Source: Pseudomonadales bacterium
GTDB lineage: Bacteria > Pseudomonadota > Gammaproteobacteria > Pseudomonadales > Pseudohongiellaceae
Assembly: GCA_022827425.1 (NCBI GenBank)
Contig: JAJDSZ010000123.1
Span: 1 to 36,093 of the forward strand
DNA: 36,093 bases
Direction: 5' to 3'
Under the pieces are notes generated by a model. That model worked only from the letters and a program-made list of their open reading frames with translations, ran no database searches and had not been told where the DNA came from. Positions within the stretch are counted from its first letter, which is position 1. Every line of letters starts with the position of its first letter. Both the position numbers and the translations under genes were made by a program. Positions 8,125 to 16,285 of this stretch are shown here, piece after piece.

Positions 8125-9174
8125 TCAGGTCAGCGCGTCGAGGATCAGATTGGTGGATTCGATGATGCGCTGGTCCCGGGGGCGCAGGTCGGGCTCGAAG
8201 GTCTTGCCGGTCAGATGCTGCAGGCCGAGGATGTAGCGCACGGCGATTTCGTTGGCCTGCTCGTCGCTGAACTGCTGGTCGCGGCTTTTCACCATGCCCC
8301 GGGCGAACTCCTTGGAGAAGGACACGGGCTTGCCGTTTTGCCGCAGCACGTCGCCCCCGTCGTCAAGACGCCAGAAGCGGCTCGAATCCATGGTGTACAA
8401 CTCGTCGGCGGCGACAATCCCGCCGTCGACATTGCGGCCGTGCTCGGTCTTGGTGTCCACCAGCACCATGCCCTTGTTGGCGAGGTAGCCGGAAACCAGG
8501 CCGAACGCCATCAGCGAGGCATTGCGAATCTGGACGTACTCGCCTTCGCCGCAGGCGCCGGCGGCAATCAGAGAGACGGCGTCGGTGGTGGCGTCCACGG
8601 CCGCCTTGGTGCTTGGCGTGTCCATCAAATAGGGCAGGCGGCCATTGGGCTCGAGTTCATCGACCAGCAGATGGTGCCCCGCATAATCGAATTCGGCGGC
8701 GCCTTCCTCCTTCGCCCGCAACCAGTGCCGGTACAGCGAAGTGGAAGTGCTCGACTCCGCCATGTACATGCGCAGCACATTTTCGAGGCCGAACAGTTGC
8801 AGATTTTCCGCGGGAATCACCGTGGAGGCCGGATGCAATCCCTCCACCGCAAACTGGGAACTGCCGAGCAGCGGCGCCACAAGGCCGAGCATGTGGTCGT
8901 GATTGAGCGCGAGCACCTGGTCCTTGAATGGAATCGCGCCGCGATTGACGTCATGGGTGGAAATGCGATTGTTGCGGAACATCAGCCGCAGGGGCCTGCC
9001 ATCGCGGCTGCGCAAGTCCGCGCCATGGACCGAATCGGAAACCTTTCCTTCCTGCACCGTGGCGCCGACAAGCCGCGGCAATTCGCCATCGGCAATGAGT
9101 TGCCGCACCGGCCGGCCGGTGTTCACCCGCGGGCCATATTCCGCCACGAGTTCCCGTATCGATCTTTCATCCAT
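8125..9174 (-). CDS. purC: Phosphoribosylaminoimidazole-succinocarboxamide synthase (SAICAR synthetase)
   Basis: The 349-residue enzyme joins CAIR and aspartate with ATP in de novo purine synthesis. Supporting segments are GKVSDSV near the N-terminus, [20 protein letters not shown] (the substrate loop), [15 protein letters not shown] and [12 protein letters not shown], the last being the PurC signature usually read as D-E-x-x-T-P-D-S-S-R-x-W. It belongs to the long form found in many proteobacteria rather than the 240-residue E. coli form. I chose ATG at 9174 because the earlier start at 9249 would add a Pro-rich, non-conserved 25 residues. It is transcribed away from squalene synthase. It is a housekeeping gene and marks the left edge of the sterol region. 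Confidence 0.93.
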   Translation of the reverse strand: MDERSIRELVAEYGPRVNTGRPVRQLIADGELPRLVGATVQEGKVSDSVHGADLRSRDGRPLRLMFRNNRISTHDVNRGAIPFKDQVLALNHDHMLGLVAPLLGSSQFAVEGLHPASTVIPAENLQLFGLENVLRMYMAESSTSTSLYRHWLRAKEEGAAEFDYAGHHLLVDELEPNGRLPYLMDTPSTKAAVDATTDAVSLIAAGACGEGEYVQIRNASLMAFGLVSGYLANKGMVLVDTKTEHGRNVDGGIVAADELYTMDSSRFWRLDDGGDVLRQNGKPVSFSKEFARGMVKSRDQQFSDEQANEIAVRYILGLQHLTGKTFEPDLRPRDQRIIESTNLILDALT

Positions 9175-9341
9175 AATTTCTTGTTCCAGAACCAGGACAG
9201 GCGCCGGCGGGCCAGCCGGAAAGGGGCAGCGCGCCAGCGGTCGCACCATACCACATCAGCAAGGGGAATGGATGCCGGCAATCGGGACGCAGGGGTTTGC
9301 GGGCAGCTTGCGGCGGGCGAATTGCGATAGAATTCGCCGAT

Positions 9342-9373
9342 ATTGAAAAATTCCAGAAAGGGAATTTTTCAAT
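9342..9373. promoter_or_regulatory. 13-bp perfect palindrome before the squalene synthase gene
   Basis: ATTGAAAAATTCC (9342-9354) is followed by a six-base loop AGAAAG and the exact complement GGAATTTTTCAAT (9361-9373). It stands between the purC start and the likely squalene synthase start. It could be a regulator binding site or a leader hairpin. A related palindrome lies at 28354-28399. The sequence 9175-9341 upstream shows no gene and no convincing promoter. Confidence 0.6.
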
Positions 9374-9405
9374 GCATACCCAGCACAGCCAGACAGGATT
9401 TGGCC

Positions 9406-10446
9406 TTGCGCGATTCGAACGAACACTCGCCGGGCGCGGTGGAAGCGCACCGGCAATATCAGGCAGGGATTCTGCCTGACGTATCGCGCACCTTCGCCCT
9501 GACGATTCCCGCCCTGCCGGACCGCCTCGCCCTGGTGGTGACCAATGCCTATCTGCTTTGCCGCATTGCCGATACCGTCGAGGACGACCCGCAGCTCGAA
9601 GCCGGGCAGAAGGAGTCCGGGCTCGGGCGCTTCCTCGCCGCGGTCAAGGGGGAGGAAGAGGCTGCCGGCTTCTCCGCAGCAATGACGCCCCGGCTTGCCC
9701 GGGAAACTCCCGAGGCGGAACTCGATCTGATGCGCAATGCGGCGCGGGTTGTTGCGGTAACCCATTCCTTCAGCAATGCAGAGCGCCGGATACTTGAGCG
9801 CTGCGTAAGCGTCATGTGCGTCGACATGCCGAAATTCCAGCGCAACAGCAGTCTGGCGGGGCTGCGGGACCTGGCCGAACTCGATGCCTACTGCTATGCC
9901 GTGGCCGGCGTTGCCGGCGAGATGCTGACCGACCTGTTCTGCATTCATTGTCCGGAACTTGCGCCGAAGCGGGAGGAGCTTCGCAAGCTTGCGGTGTCGT
10001 TCGGCCAGGGCCTGCAAATGACCAATATCCTCAAGGATATCTGGGACGATCACCAGCGCGGCGCCTGCTGGCTGCCCCGTTCCGAGTTCGATGATGGTCG
10101 CCTGGAGCTGGCGAAACTGCCGGAAATCCACTTGCGCGAAGAGTTCCGGCAAGGTCTCCACAACCTGATCGCAATCGCCCACGGGCACCTCGTGAACGCC
10201 CTCGAATTCACCTGCCATCTGCCCGCCCGGGAGCGGGGCATGCGCCGCTTTTGCCTTTGGGCCCTGGGTCTTGCGGTACTGACCCTGCAGAAACTCCGGC
10301 GCAATTCCGGCTTTACCGCCTCCGATCAGGTGAAAGTGTCCCGGCGCAGCGTGCGCGCCACGGTATTCGCCACCAATCTGCTGGTGTCAAGCAATCGCGG
10401 CCTGCGCGGCCTGTTCCGCCTTGCCGCCCGGGGTCTGCCCCGCTGA
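9406..10446 (+). CDS. Squalene synthase (trans-isoprenyl diphosphate synthase, head-to-head)
   Basis: The protein condenses two farnesyl diphosphates to squalene. It shows VSRTFALTIPALP, then the first Asp-rich motif in LLCRIADTVEDDP, YCYAVAGVAGEMLTDLFC in the middle, and the second Asp-rich motif in LQMTNILKDIWDDHQRG. These are the trans-IPPS motifs of squalene and phytoene synthases. The sterol operon beside it decides for squalene. The frame is open from a TTG at 9343, but that codon lies inside the palindrome; TTG at 9406 with AGGA seven bases before it is preferred, and GTG at 9439 is possible. No ATG is in frame. Length is about 346 residues, normal for bacterial squalene synthases. Its last 60 bp overlap, tail to tail, the 3' end of the fused epoxidase-cyclase gene, so the two transcripts are antisense there. 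Confidence 0.88.
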   Translation: MRDSNEHSPGAVEAHRQYQAGILPDVSRTFALTIPALPDRLALVVTNAYLLCRIADTVEDDPQLEAGQKESGLGRFLAAVKGEEEAAGFSAAMTPRLARETPEAELDLMRNAARVVAVTHSFSNAERRILERCVSVMCVDMPKFQRNSSLAGLRDLAELDAYCYAVAGVAGEMLTDLFCIHCPELAPKREELRKLAVSFGQGLQMTNILKDIWDDHQRGACWLPRSEFDDGRLELAKLPEIHLREEFRQGLHNLIAIAHGHLVNALEFTCHLPARERGMRRFCLWALGLAVLTLQKLRRNSGFTASDQVKVSRRSVRATVFATNLLVSSNRGLRGLFRLAARGLPR

Positions 10447-13400
10447 GGGTTCCACCCGCAGTTGCCGGGCGCGGCGGCGGCGCTCGAAAAGGCCGAGCGC
10501 GTGAAGCGGGAAATACTGCCGGTACAACTCGTAATCGAGTAGTGCGGTGCGAAAGAAAACCCCCGCCATATCCTGCTTTGGCCAACTGCCGTCGGCTCGC
10601 TGGGCATCGATCAGGAATCGTGCGCCCCGGGAGATTGCGGTCCAGTGTGAATCGCCGGCTTCCAGCAGGGCGAGCAATGCCCAGGCGGTCTGGATGATCT
10701 GGCTTTCCCCGTGTTCGACATAGGCGCCGCCGAGACAGCCACTGGCATGTTCGCCCCAGCCGCCGTCGCTGCGCTGGCGGTCCAGCAGCCAGCGGCAGGC
10801 CAACCTGAGCGCCGGGTCGCCGGGACGGGCGCCGCCCGCCACCAGCCCCTTGACGCCAAACATCGTGCCGTAGATGTACTGCACGCCCCAAACGCCCCGC
10901 CATGAGCCATCCCCGGCCTGATTGCGCCGCAGCCAGTCATCGGCGCGGACCATGGCCTTGTCCACATCGGGTTCCGCGGCAAGAGCGCTATCCCGGCGGC
11001 GGGCCGCAAGCGCGGCCAGGCACGAAGCCGTGCATTCCACATAGGAATGTTCGGTCATGCACTCGCCGAACATCTCCGCCGGCATGAGCCATTCCAGGCC
11101 GATGCGGGAGCGTCTGGACTCGTAGCTGCCGAAGCCGCCGTCCCGGCACTGGCTTCGCAGCAGGAAGCGGATTCCCCGCGCCAGGGCTTCCCGGTCCTCC
11201 GTTTGCCCGCCTGCGGCAAGCATGCCGAGCATGGCCTCGGCGGCGCAGTCGCTTACCGGCCAGCCATGCCAGACGCCGGCAAAGCACCAGCCGCCTTCAG
11301 GGTCGTTGCGAAAGGCTTCGCGAGAGCCCGGGAAGCTGCGGGGGATTTGCTGGCTGCGAAGAAAGTCCGCTCCCCGCTGGAGACTGGCTTCCACTGCATC
11401 GCTTCGGTCCGCGGCAGCCAATGCCTGCAGGGCGAAGCCGGTGTCCCAGGTAGCGCTGCGCGCTCCGGTGATGCGGGTTCCGCCGGTTTCGTCTTCCCAG
11501 ATCCAGTCCTCGAGTTTCGCCACGGCCCGGGCGCAGTCCGCATCATCCGGGTCCTGCAGCCACAGGGCCAGAATGTTGAGCATGCCGCTCACCGGGGAGA
11601 TGCTGGTATGGCTCGAGCTTTGCAACTCCCAGCGGATGCGCTCGATCAACTCACGCCGGCAGCGGGCGCGCAGGCCTTTGCCGTGATGGCATTCATAGGT
11701 TCGGGCCAGCGCGTATCCGACCCGCAGCCAGAGGCTGGGACGGGCGAACAATTCGGCGTCCCGCAGCCGGTTGCGCCCGGTGCTGAAATCCACCGAGCCA
11801 TAGCCTTCCGGATACAATTCTTGCCGCAGGGTTTCAGCGAGGCGATTTTCCGGCAAGGCATCGCGGTGGGCATAAACCGCCGCCATCGCCATGTAGATGA
11901 GGCGGGTATGACAATACCAATTTGCCGGATGCAGGGGCAGCCAGCGCGGCAGGCGCCAGAGTTCCGGCAGCGGCACATGCATCCCCCGCCAGTCATAGAG
12001 ACCGAGCAGCGCCAGCCAGAATTTTCCCCAACTCGGAATACTCAACACGCCTTCCCGGTGGATAAACTCCCGGGCGGGGGCGATGAGCGGGTCGCCGGGT
12101 TCCACATCAAGCACCCGCGCCGCGACATACACCAGGGTCGTGACATACAGGTAAGCCCCGGAATGATCGTGCAGTCCCCATAGCCCATCGCCAAGCCGGG
12201 TTTGCTCGAACTGCCGCAGCAGCAAGCGGCGACGCTCCGGAGCGACCGGCTTGCCCATGATGTGATGCAGCAGCGCATATTGGGCGGCAAGCATGGGGCA
12301 CCACCGCATTTCGCCTTCCCAGGCGCCGTCTTCCCGCTGCAGCGCCAGCAGGCGCTTGCTTGCATTTTCCAGGGCGGCGGCGCCATTGGACGGCGCGGGC
12401 GGCGGGTCCGGGCGCGCGCTGTGGGTGTATCCCCGCATGGAAGTCAGGAAGGCTCCGGACATCTTGTCCAGCACAATCTTTTCATTGGCGCCGGTCAGGC
12501 TGCGCGCCCTGCGCATTTCCCCCACGGCGCCCAGCAGCGCGCGGATTCGCCTGGTAATCGCGCGGAATTCCCGAGAAGCCTGGCGCCAGGCGATCCGGTG
12601 TCCTGGTCGAAACAAGCTGTTCCCAACGCCAGCCAATACGGTTGCGGTGAATGCCAGACTGAGCATGCCCACCGACCGGCTTTCACAGGCAAGCAGCAGC
12701 ATGGTCTGCCGGCGAATGAGTCTGCTGAGACGCCAGTTGCCATAGATGGCCTGCCGCAGGGCCGCAGACTCCGGAGCATGGTCGCTGAAAACCTCATACA
12801 GCCCCATGGCGAGAAGCTGGGGCATCCGGGTGTCCTTCAGCCGCCGATGGGAAAAATCCCTGAAGTTGTTGCTTTCGGCAAGGGCGAGGGCGTCTCCGAA
12901 ACCGAGGGTCATGCCGGCGGCGGTCATGGGGTGGTAATGTCCGGCGGCATCGCCGATGAGCGTCCGCCGACTGTTTCCGTAGGTAAGCCGGGGACGCAAT
13001 TCATTGGCGGCGGCCTGGAAGTTTCCCGCCTGCAATTCGGCAAGGAAGGCCGGGCCAAGGCCGTTCGGAAGCAGGCCGGCATAGGATTCCGCAAGCACAT
13101 GGATCCGATCTTTTGGCGTCCAGTGGTCCAGCGGCATGTCGGCAATGACCCGCACCCGGCCTTCGCCGAGCGGCACGGTGAGCATGGGCCCCGGGGCGCC
13201 GAGCACCACATAGCCATAGCCCTCATGGGCCAGTTCCGCGTTTTCCACCACCACGCCCACCATGCGCGAGCAGGTCATGCGCTCCGTGGGCAGCCCGAGC
13301 GATTGCCGCACGACGGAAGCGCGCCCATCGGCGCCGACGATGCGCCCGGCGCGCAGCAAGCGCTCCTCGCCGCCCTGACTGAAGCGAATGGCGTCGTCCT

Positions 13401-13830
13401 CGATGGCCCGGGCCCGGGCGCGCCGGAAAACATCGATGGCCGGCGCTTCCCCGATCGCTTCATGCAGGGCGGCCACCAGGGCGGCATGTTCGAACACCAG
13501 GCCGCCGGCGCCATCGGCATAGGGCAATACCACAGGCTCTGAGCCGTCTTCGGGAAACACCACGAACCCCTTGCCGGGAGAGAATCCCGGGCGGCCGTCA
13601 AGATCAATGCCCACACTTCGCAACATCCGCACAGCGGGCGGGTGCAGCCATTCTCCCGCCAGCCGGTCCGCGGCCTTGGGATTGGCTTCGAGCAGGGCTA
13701 CCCTGGCGCCTTTGCGGGCATGGGCGAGGGCGCAGAGGCTGCCCACCGGCCCGGCGCCGACAATGGCGATGTCGTAGCTGCCTAGTACTTCAGGCTGGTC
13801 CGGGAGCGGCGTTGATAGCGAATGCGACAT
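10387..13830 (-). CDS. Squalene monooxygenase-oxidosqualene cyclase fusion (predicted lanosterol-type synthase)
   Basis: One unbroken 1147-residue frame. Residues about 17-460 are an FAD monooxygenase of the squalene epoxidase type: GAGPVG at 25-30 with Glu48 for the ADP ribose, GEWLHP at 59-64, GADGR at 166-170, and the FAD/phosphate motif GDAAGHYHPMTAAGMT at 293-308. A Pro-rich linker (about 471-485) leads to a cyclase domain starting ALENASKRLLALQREDGAWE. The catalytic motif is VSDCAAE at 859-865 (Asp861), not the DxDD of squalene-hopene cyclases. FGECMTEHSYVECT at 921-934 supplies Cys933, partner of the catalytic Asp in oxidosqualene cyclases. QW repeats occur to the end (DGSW, DGGWGE, DGSWPK). 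It would epoxidise squalene and cyclise the epoxide. The start lies 49 bp inside the P450 gene. In other bacteria these are separate genes. Confidence 0.92.
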   Translation of the reverse strand: MSHSLSTPLPDQPEVLGSYDIAIVGAGPVGSLCALAHARKGARVALLEANPKAADRLAGEWLHPPAVRMLRSVGIDLDGRPGFSPGKGFVVFPEDGSEPVVLPYADGAGGLVFEHAALVAALHEAIGEAPAIDVFRRARARAIEDDAIRFSQGGEERLLRAGRIVGADGRASVVRQSLGLPTERMTCSRMVGVVVENAELAHEGYGYVVLGAPGPMLTVPLGEGRVRVIADMPLDHWTPKDRIHVLAESYAGLLPNGLGPAFLAELQAGNFQAAANELRPRLTYGNSRRTLIGDAAGHYHPMTAAGMTLGFGDALALAESNNFRDFSHRRLKDTRMPQLLAMGLYEVFSDHAPESAALRQAIYGNWRLSRLIRRQTMLLLACESRSVGMLSLAFTATVLAGVGNSLFRPGHRIAWRQASREFRAITRRIRALLGAVGEMRRARSLTGANEKIVLDKMSGAFLTSMRGYTHSARPDPPPAPSNGAAALENASKRLLALQREDGAWEGEMRWCPMLAAQYALLHHIMGKPVAPERRRLLLRQFEQTRLGDGLWGLHDHSGAYLYVTTLVYVAARVLDVEPGDPLIAPAREFIHREGVLSIPSWGKFWLALLGLYDWRGMHVPLPELWRLPRWLPLHPANWYCHTRLIYMAMAAVYAHRDALPENRLAETLRQELYPEGYGSVDFSTGRNRLRDAELFARPSLWLRVGYALARTYECHHGKGLRARCRRELIERIRWELQSSSHTSISPVSGMLNILALWLQDPDDADCARAVAKLEDWIWEDETGGTRITGARSATWDTGFALQALAAADRSDAVEASLQRGADFLRSQQIPRSFPGSREAFRNDPEGGWCFAGVWHGWPVSDCAAEAMLGMLAAGGQTEDREALARGIRFLLRSQCRDGGFGSYESRRSRIGLEWLMPAEMFGECMTEHSYVECTASCLAALAARRRDSALAAEPDVDKAMVRADDWLRRNQAGDGSWRGVWGVQYIYGTMFGVKGLVAGGARPGDPALRLACRWLLDRQRSDGGWGEHASGCLGGAYVEHGESQIIQTAWALLALLEAGDSHWTAISRGARFLIDAQRADGSWPKQDMAGVFFRTALLDYELYRQYFPLHALGLFERRRRARQLRVEPSAGQTPGGKAEQAAQAAIA

Positions 13831-15173
13831 GGCAGTCTGGGGCCGGTGACCCAGCTTCCGTAATTCGGCGCGGGGAACGGCGTGGCGAGTTGAAAATCGA
13901 AGCGGTCCAGCAAAACGGTCCAGATCGCCTTGATCTGCATGATGGCAAAATTCTTGCCCATGCAGCGGTGCTTGCCGCCGCCAAAGCCGATCAGGGCGTA
14001 GGGATGCTGCTTTTCCTCACTGGAAGGCTGGGCAAAGCGGTCCGGGTTGAAGGATTCCGGCTCGGCGAATACTTCGGGCAAACGATGGGAAACCGCCGGT
14101 GAAATCGCCGCCAGGGTTCCTGCCGGAACGGTGTAACCGCCGTAGCGCAGGGACCTGAGCGCCTTGCGGAAGAGAATAATCAGGGGCGGATGCAGGCGCT
14201 CGCATTCGCGCACGGTGTTTTCCATGGTCTGCTGTTGCTTCAGGCCGGCATGGCTCAGCTTTGCCTCGTCCTGGTACACCGCCCGGATCTCTTCCCGCAG
14301 CCGGTCGGGAAAAGGCGCATGGCGGTGCATTTCGAGTGCGGCCCAGGTGGCGAGCACGGCGCTGGTGTGCTGGCCGGCAAACAGCACCGTGAGCAGGATG
14401 CCGGTGATTTCGTCCTCGCTCAGGCTGCGGCCGTCCTTGTAGTTCGCCTGCATCAGGGTCTGCATGAAATCGGTGGATTCCGCGCCGCCGCGGCGGCGCT
14501 CATTCATGATGCGGATGAAGATTTCGGTGATTCTGCGCCGCGCCCGGTCCCGGCTCCGATGGGCGGGAGTCGGCAGCCGGGGAAAGAAAAAGCCCAGGGT
14601 ATTGATGCCGTTTTGCAGGTCGTGGTAGGCCTCGGCAAAGCCGGAATCGACTTCATTGCGAATTTCCTCGCCGAGAAAGCAGCGGCTGGCGATATGGATG
14701 GTGAGTTCGTTCATCGCCACCGGCAGGTCGATTTCGCCCTGTTCGCCAAGCGAGTCGGCAAAGCGGCCGGTTTCCTCGTGCATGATGTCCACATAGCGCT
14801 TCATGGCGGACTCGCGCAATGCGGGAAACAGAAAGCCGAGCTGTTCGGTCATCATTTCGGAGGAAACGTCGTAGGCTACGCCGCGGCCGAAGATGGGCAC
14901 GGTGAACTGATACACCGATTTGGCGTCCAGGGTTTCTTGCGGAGCCTTGAAGTAGGCGTTGTGGGCGTCAAGGCCGGAAAACAATACGAACTTGCGCGGC
15001 CCGAGACGAAACTCGAACAACTCCCCCTGCTCCCGGCGGCCCCGGCTGAGCATGGCAACGGGGTCGCGCTGGAACTCCCGCAAATGGCCAAGCAGAGGCC
15101 AGCCGCCGGAAACTTCGGGCGGAGGTCGTCCGGTTTCCAGTATGGCTTCGGCGCTTTGTGAACCCGGCGTCAT
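13782..15173 (-). CDS. cyp51: Cytochrome P450, sterol 14-alpha-demethylase (CYP51)
   Basis: The 463-residue P450 has the CYP51 hallmarks: YQFTVPIFGRGVAYD in the B'-C region, the I-helix AGQHTS (residues 266-271, matching AGHHTS of known CYP51s), the K-helix E-C-E-R at 323-326, and the heme loop FGGGKHRCMG with the ligand Cys404. It removes the 14-alpha methyl of lanosterol-type sterols in three oxidations. Unlike the Methylococcus enzyme it has no fused ferredoxin, and no redox partner is in the window. ATG at 15173 has GAGGG five bases before it; a TTG at 15185 that overlaps the reductase stop is the alternative. It lies in the sterol operon directly after the reductase gene and overlaps the fusion gene by 49 bp. 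Confidence 0.93.
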   Translation of the reverse strand: MTPGSQSAEAILETGRPPPEVSGGWPLLGHLREFQRDPVAMLSRGRREQGELFEFRLGPRKFVLFSGLDAHNAYFKAPQETLDAKSVYQFTVPIFGRGVAYDVSSEMMTEQLGFLFPALRESAMKRYVDIMHEETGRFADSLGEQGEIDLPVAMNELTIHIASRCFLGEEIRNEVDSGFAEAYHDLQNGINTLGFFFPRLPTPAHRSRDRARRRITEIFIRIMNERRRGGAESTDFMQTLMQANYKDGRSLSEDEITGILLTVLFAGQHTSAVLATWAALEMHRHAPFPDRLREEIRAVYQDEAKLSHAGLKQQQTMENTVRECERLHPPLIILFRKALRSLRYGGYTVPAGTLAAISPAVSHRLPEVFAEPESFNPDRFAQPSSEEKQHPYALIGFGGGKHRCMGKNFAIMQIKAIWTVLLDRFDFQLATPFPAPNYGSWVTGPRLPCRIRYQRRSRTSLKY

Positions 15174-15181
15174 CGCGGCCC

Positions 15182-16285
15182 TCAATAGACAAAAGGCAGC
15201 ATGGCGAACCGCGCCCGCCGGGTGTAACGCTCCCAGAGTTCGCCGTACTTGGCGCGGCAGCGGCGCTCATCGCGCAGGCAACGGTGGGAAAGTAATGCCG
15301 CCAGCCATGCCGGCAGCAGCAGGGGCGCAAGCGAGGCGAATCCGGCGGTGAGGGTAAAGGCGAGATATACGCAGATTTCGCCGGTGTAGTTCAGATGCCT
15401 GCCAATGCCCCAGAATCCCGAAACCAGCAGGCGCCCGTCGAGCGATTCGGCGGGCTTGCCCCAGATACGGGTGGCCGGGTCCTGCCTGAAGCGGTGCTTT
15501 TGCCCGTTGGCGCCGCGAAACAGCCAGAAGCCGAACAGGAACAGCAGCACAAGTCCGACAGCGGCGGGAGTTGGCAGGGCGGGCCCCGCGGTGTCCACCA
15601 GCCACCAGCCAGTGATGCAGTAGAGGAAGGGCACGAGCACGTAATCACCCCAGACAAGCATCCAGCCGAAACGTTCGGCGACGATGTCCCAAGTGTGAAT
15701 CATGCCGTGCTCGAACTGGAAGTAATTGAAAACATAGAGAAAAGTGAAAAGCTGATAGAGGACCATGGCCAGGCTGAGTTCGCCATGGGTTTCGTATTGC
15801 ACCACGGCGAAAGAGGCATTGAACAGCGCCAGCCCGATCAGCGAGGGGCGATAGCTGAACATTTTCAGATCAATGCCCAGGCACGAGGGGTTCAGTTCCC
15901 TGCCGAAAAAATAGCCGCGCCAGAATCCCGCCGGCGCCCCCGGAGCCTCTGCGCCGCGCCAATACAGCCAGCCGGCAAAGGCAAAGGCGAAAACATTGGC
16001 CATCACGAACAGCGCCGGGAAATGGCTGTGCAGCGCAGCCAGCGAGAACCAGCCGAAGTATCCCCCAAGGCCGGCCAGGGCGAAGCTCAGCAGGAACAGG
16101 TGCAGGCCATTGAGCTTGCAGGGCCGGCTTGCGCCATCGGCGTCGCGCAGCATGACTTCGCGCCCCGGCAATAGCCGGGAACCGGCAAAGAGGAAGGCGA
16201 TGAAGCCAAGCAGCATCAGCGCGGCTTGCAGCAGGGTCGCCGCCGACAACATGCCGGCAGCGAATGGCGAATCAGGCGGCGGCAT
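15182..16285 (-). CDS. Sterol reductase of the ERG4/ERG24 family, probably C-14 reductase
   Basis: The 367-residue polytopic membrane protein shows the sterol reductase signatures: FFGRELNPSCLGIDLKMF at 126-143, HTWDIVAERFGWMLVWGDYV in the middle, GFWGIGRHLNYTGEI at 290-304, and HRCLRDERRCRAKYGELWERY (334-354) near the C-terminus. Members reduce sterol double bonds (C-14, delta-7 or C-24) with NADPH. C-14 reductase is the natural choice beside CYP51, which leaves a delta-14 double bond; this is inference from context. ATG at 16285 overlaps the Rieske gene by 14 bp; a longer frame to 16426 adds 47 non-membrane residues antisense-like in composition. It is followed by the P450 gene at 8 bp or with a 4 bp overlap. 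Confidence 0.87.
   Translation of the reverse strand: MPPPDSPFAAGMLSAATLLQAALMLLGFIAFLFAGSRLLPGREVMLRDADGASRPCKLNGLHLFLLSFALAGLGGYFGWFSLAALHSHFPALFVMANVFAFAFAGWLYWRGAEAPGAPAGFWRGYFFGRELNPSCLGIDLKMFSYRPSLIGLALFNASFAVVQYETHGELSLAMVLYQLFTFLYVFNYFQFEHGMIHTWDIVAERFGWMLVWGDYVLVPFLYCITGWWLVDTAGPALPTPAAVGLVLLFLFGFWLFRGANGQKHRFRQDPATRIWGKPAESLDGRLLVSGFWGIGRHLNYTGEICVYLAFTLTAGFASLAPLLLPAWLAALLSHRCLRDERRCRAKYGELWERYTRRARFAMLPFVY

Noticed and set aside
8215-9330. 371-residue plus-strand frame opposite purC
   Set aside because: Antisense shadow of purC with no recognisable domains.
9406-10446. Squalene synthase gene as phytoene synthase (carotenoid pathway)
   Set aside because: Motifs alone cannot separate them fully, but no carotenoid gene is near and squalene is the substrate of the adjoining fusion enzyme.
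10387-12400. Cyclase domain as squalene-hopene cyclase
   Set aside because: The catalytic site is VSDCAAE with the partner Cys in VECT; the DxDD motif of hopene cyclases is absent, and the neighbours are sterol genes.
12300-12500. Artificial join of two genes in the fusion
   Set aside because: The frame is continuous with uniform GC-rich third positions through the linker and no ambiguous bases; still listed as something to check in reads.
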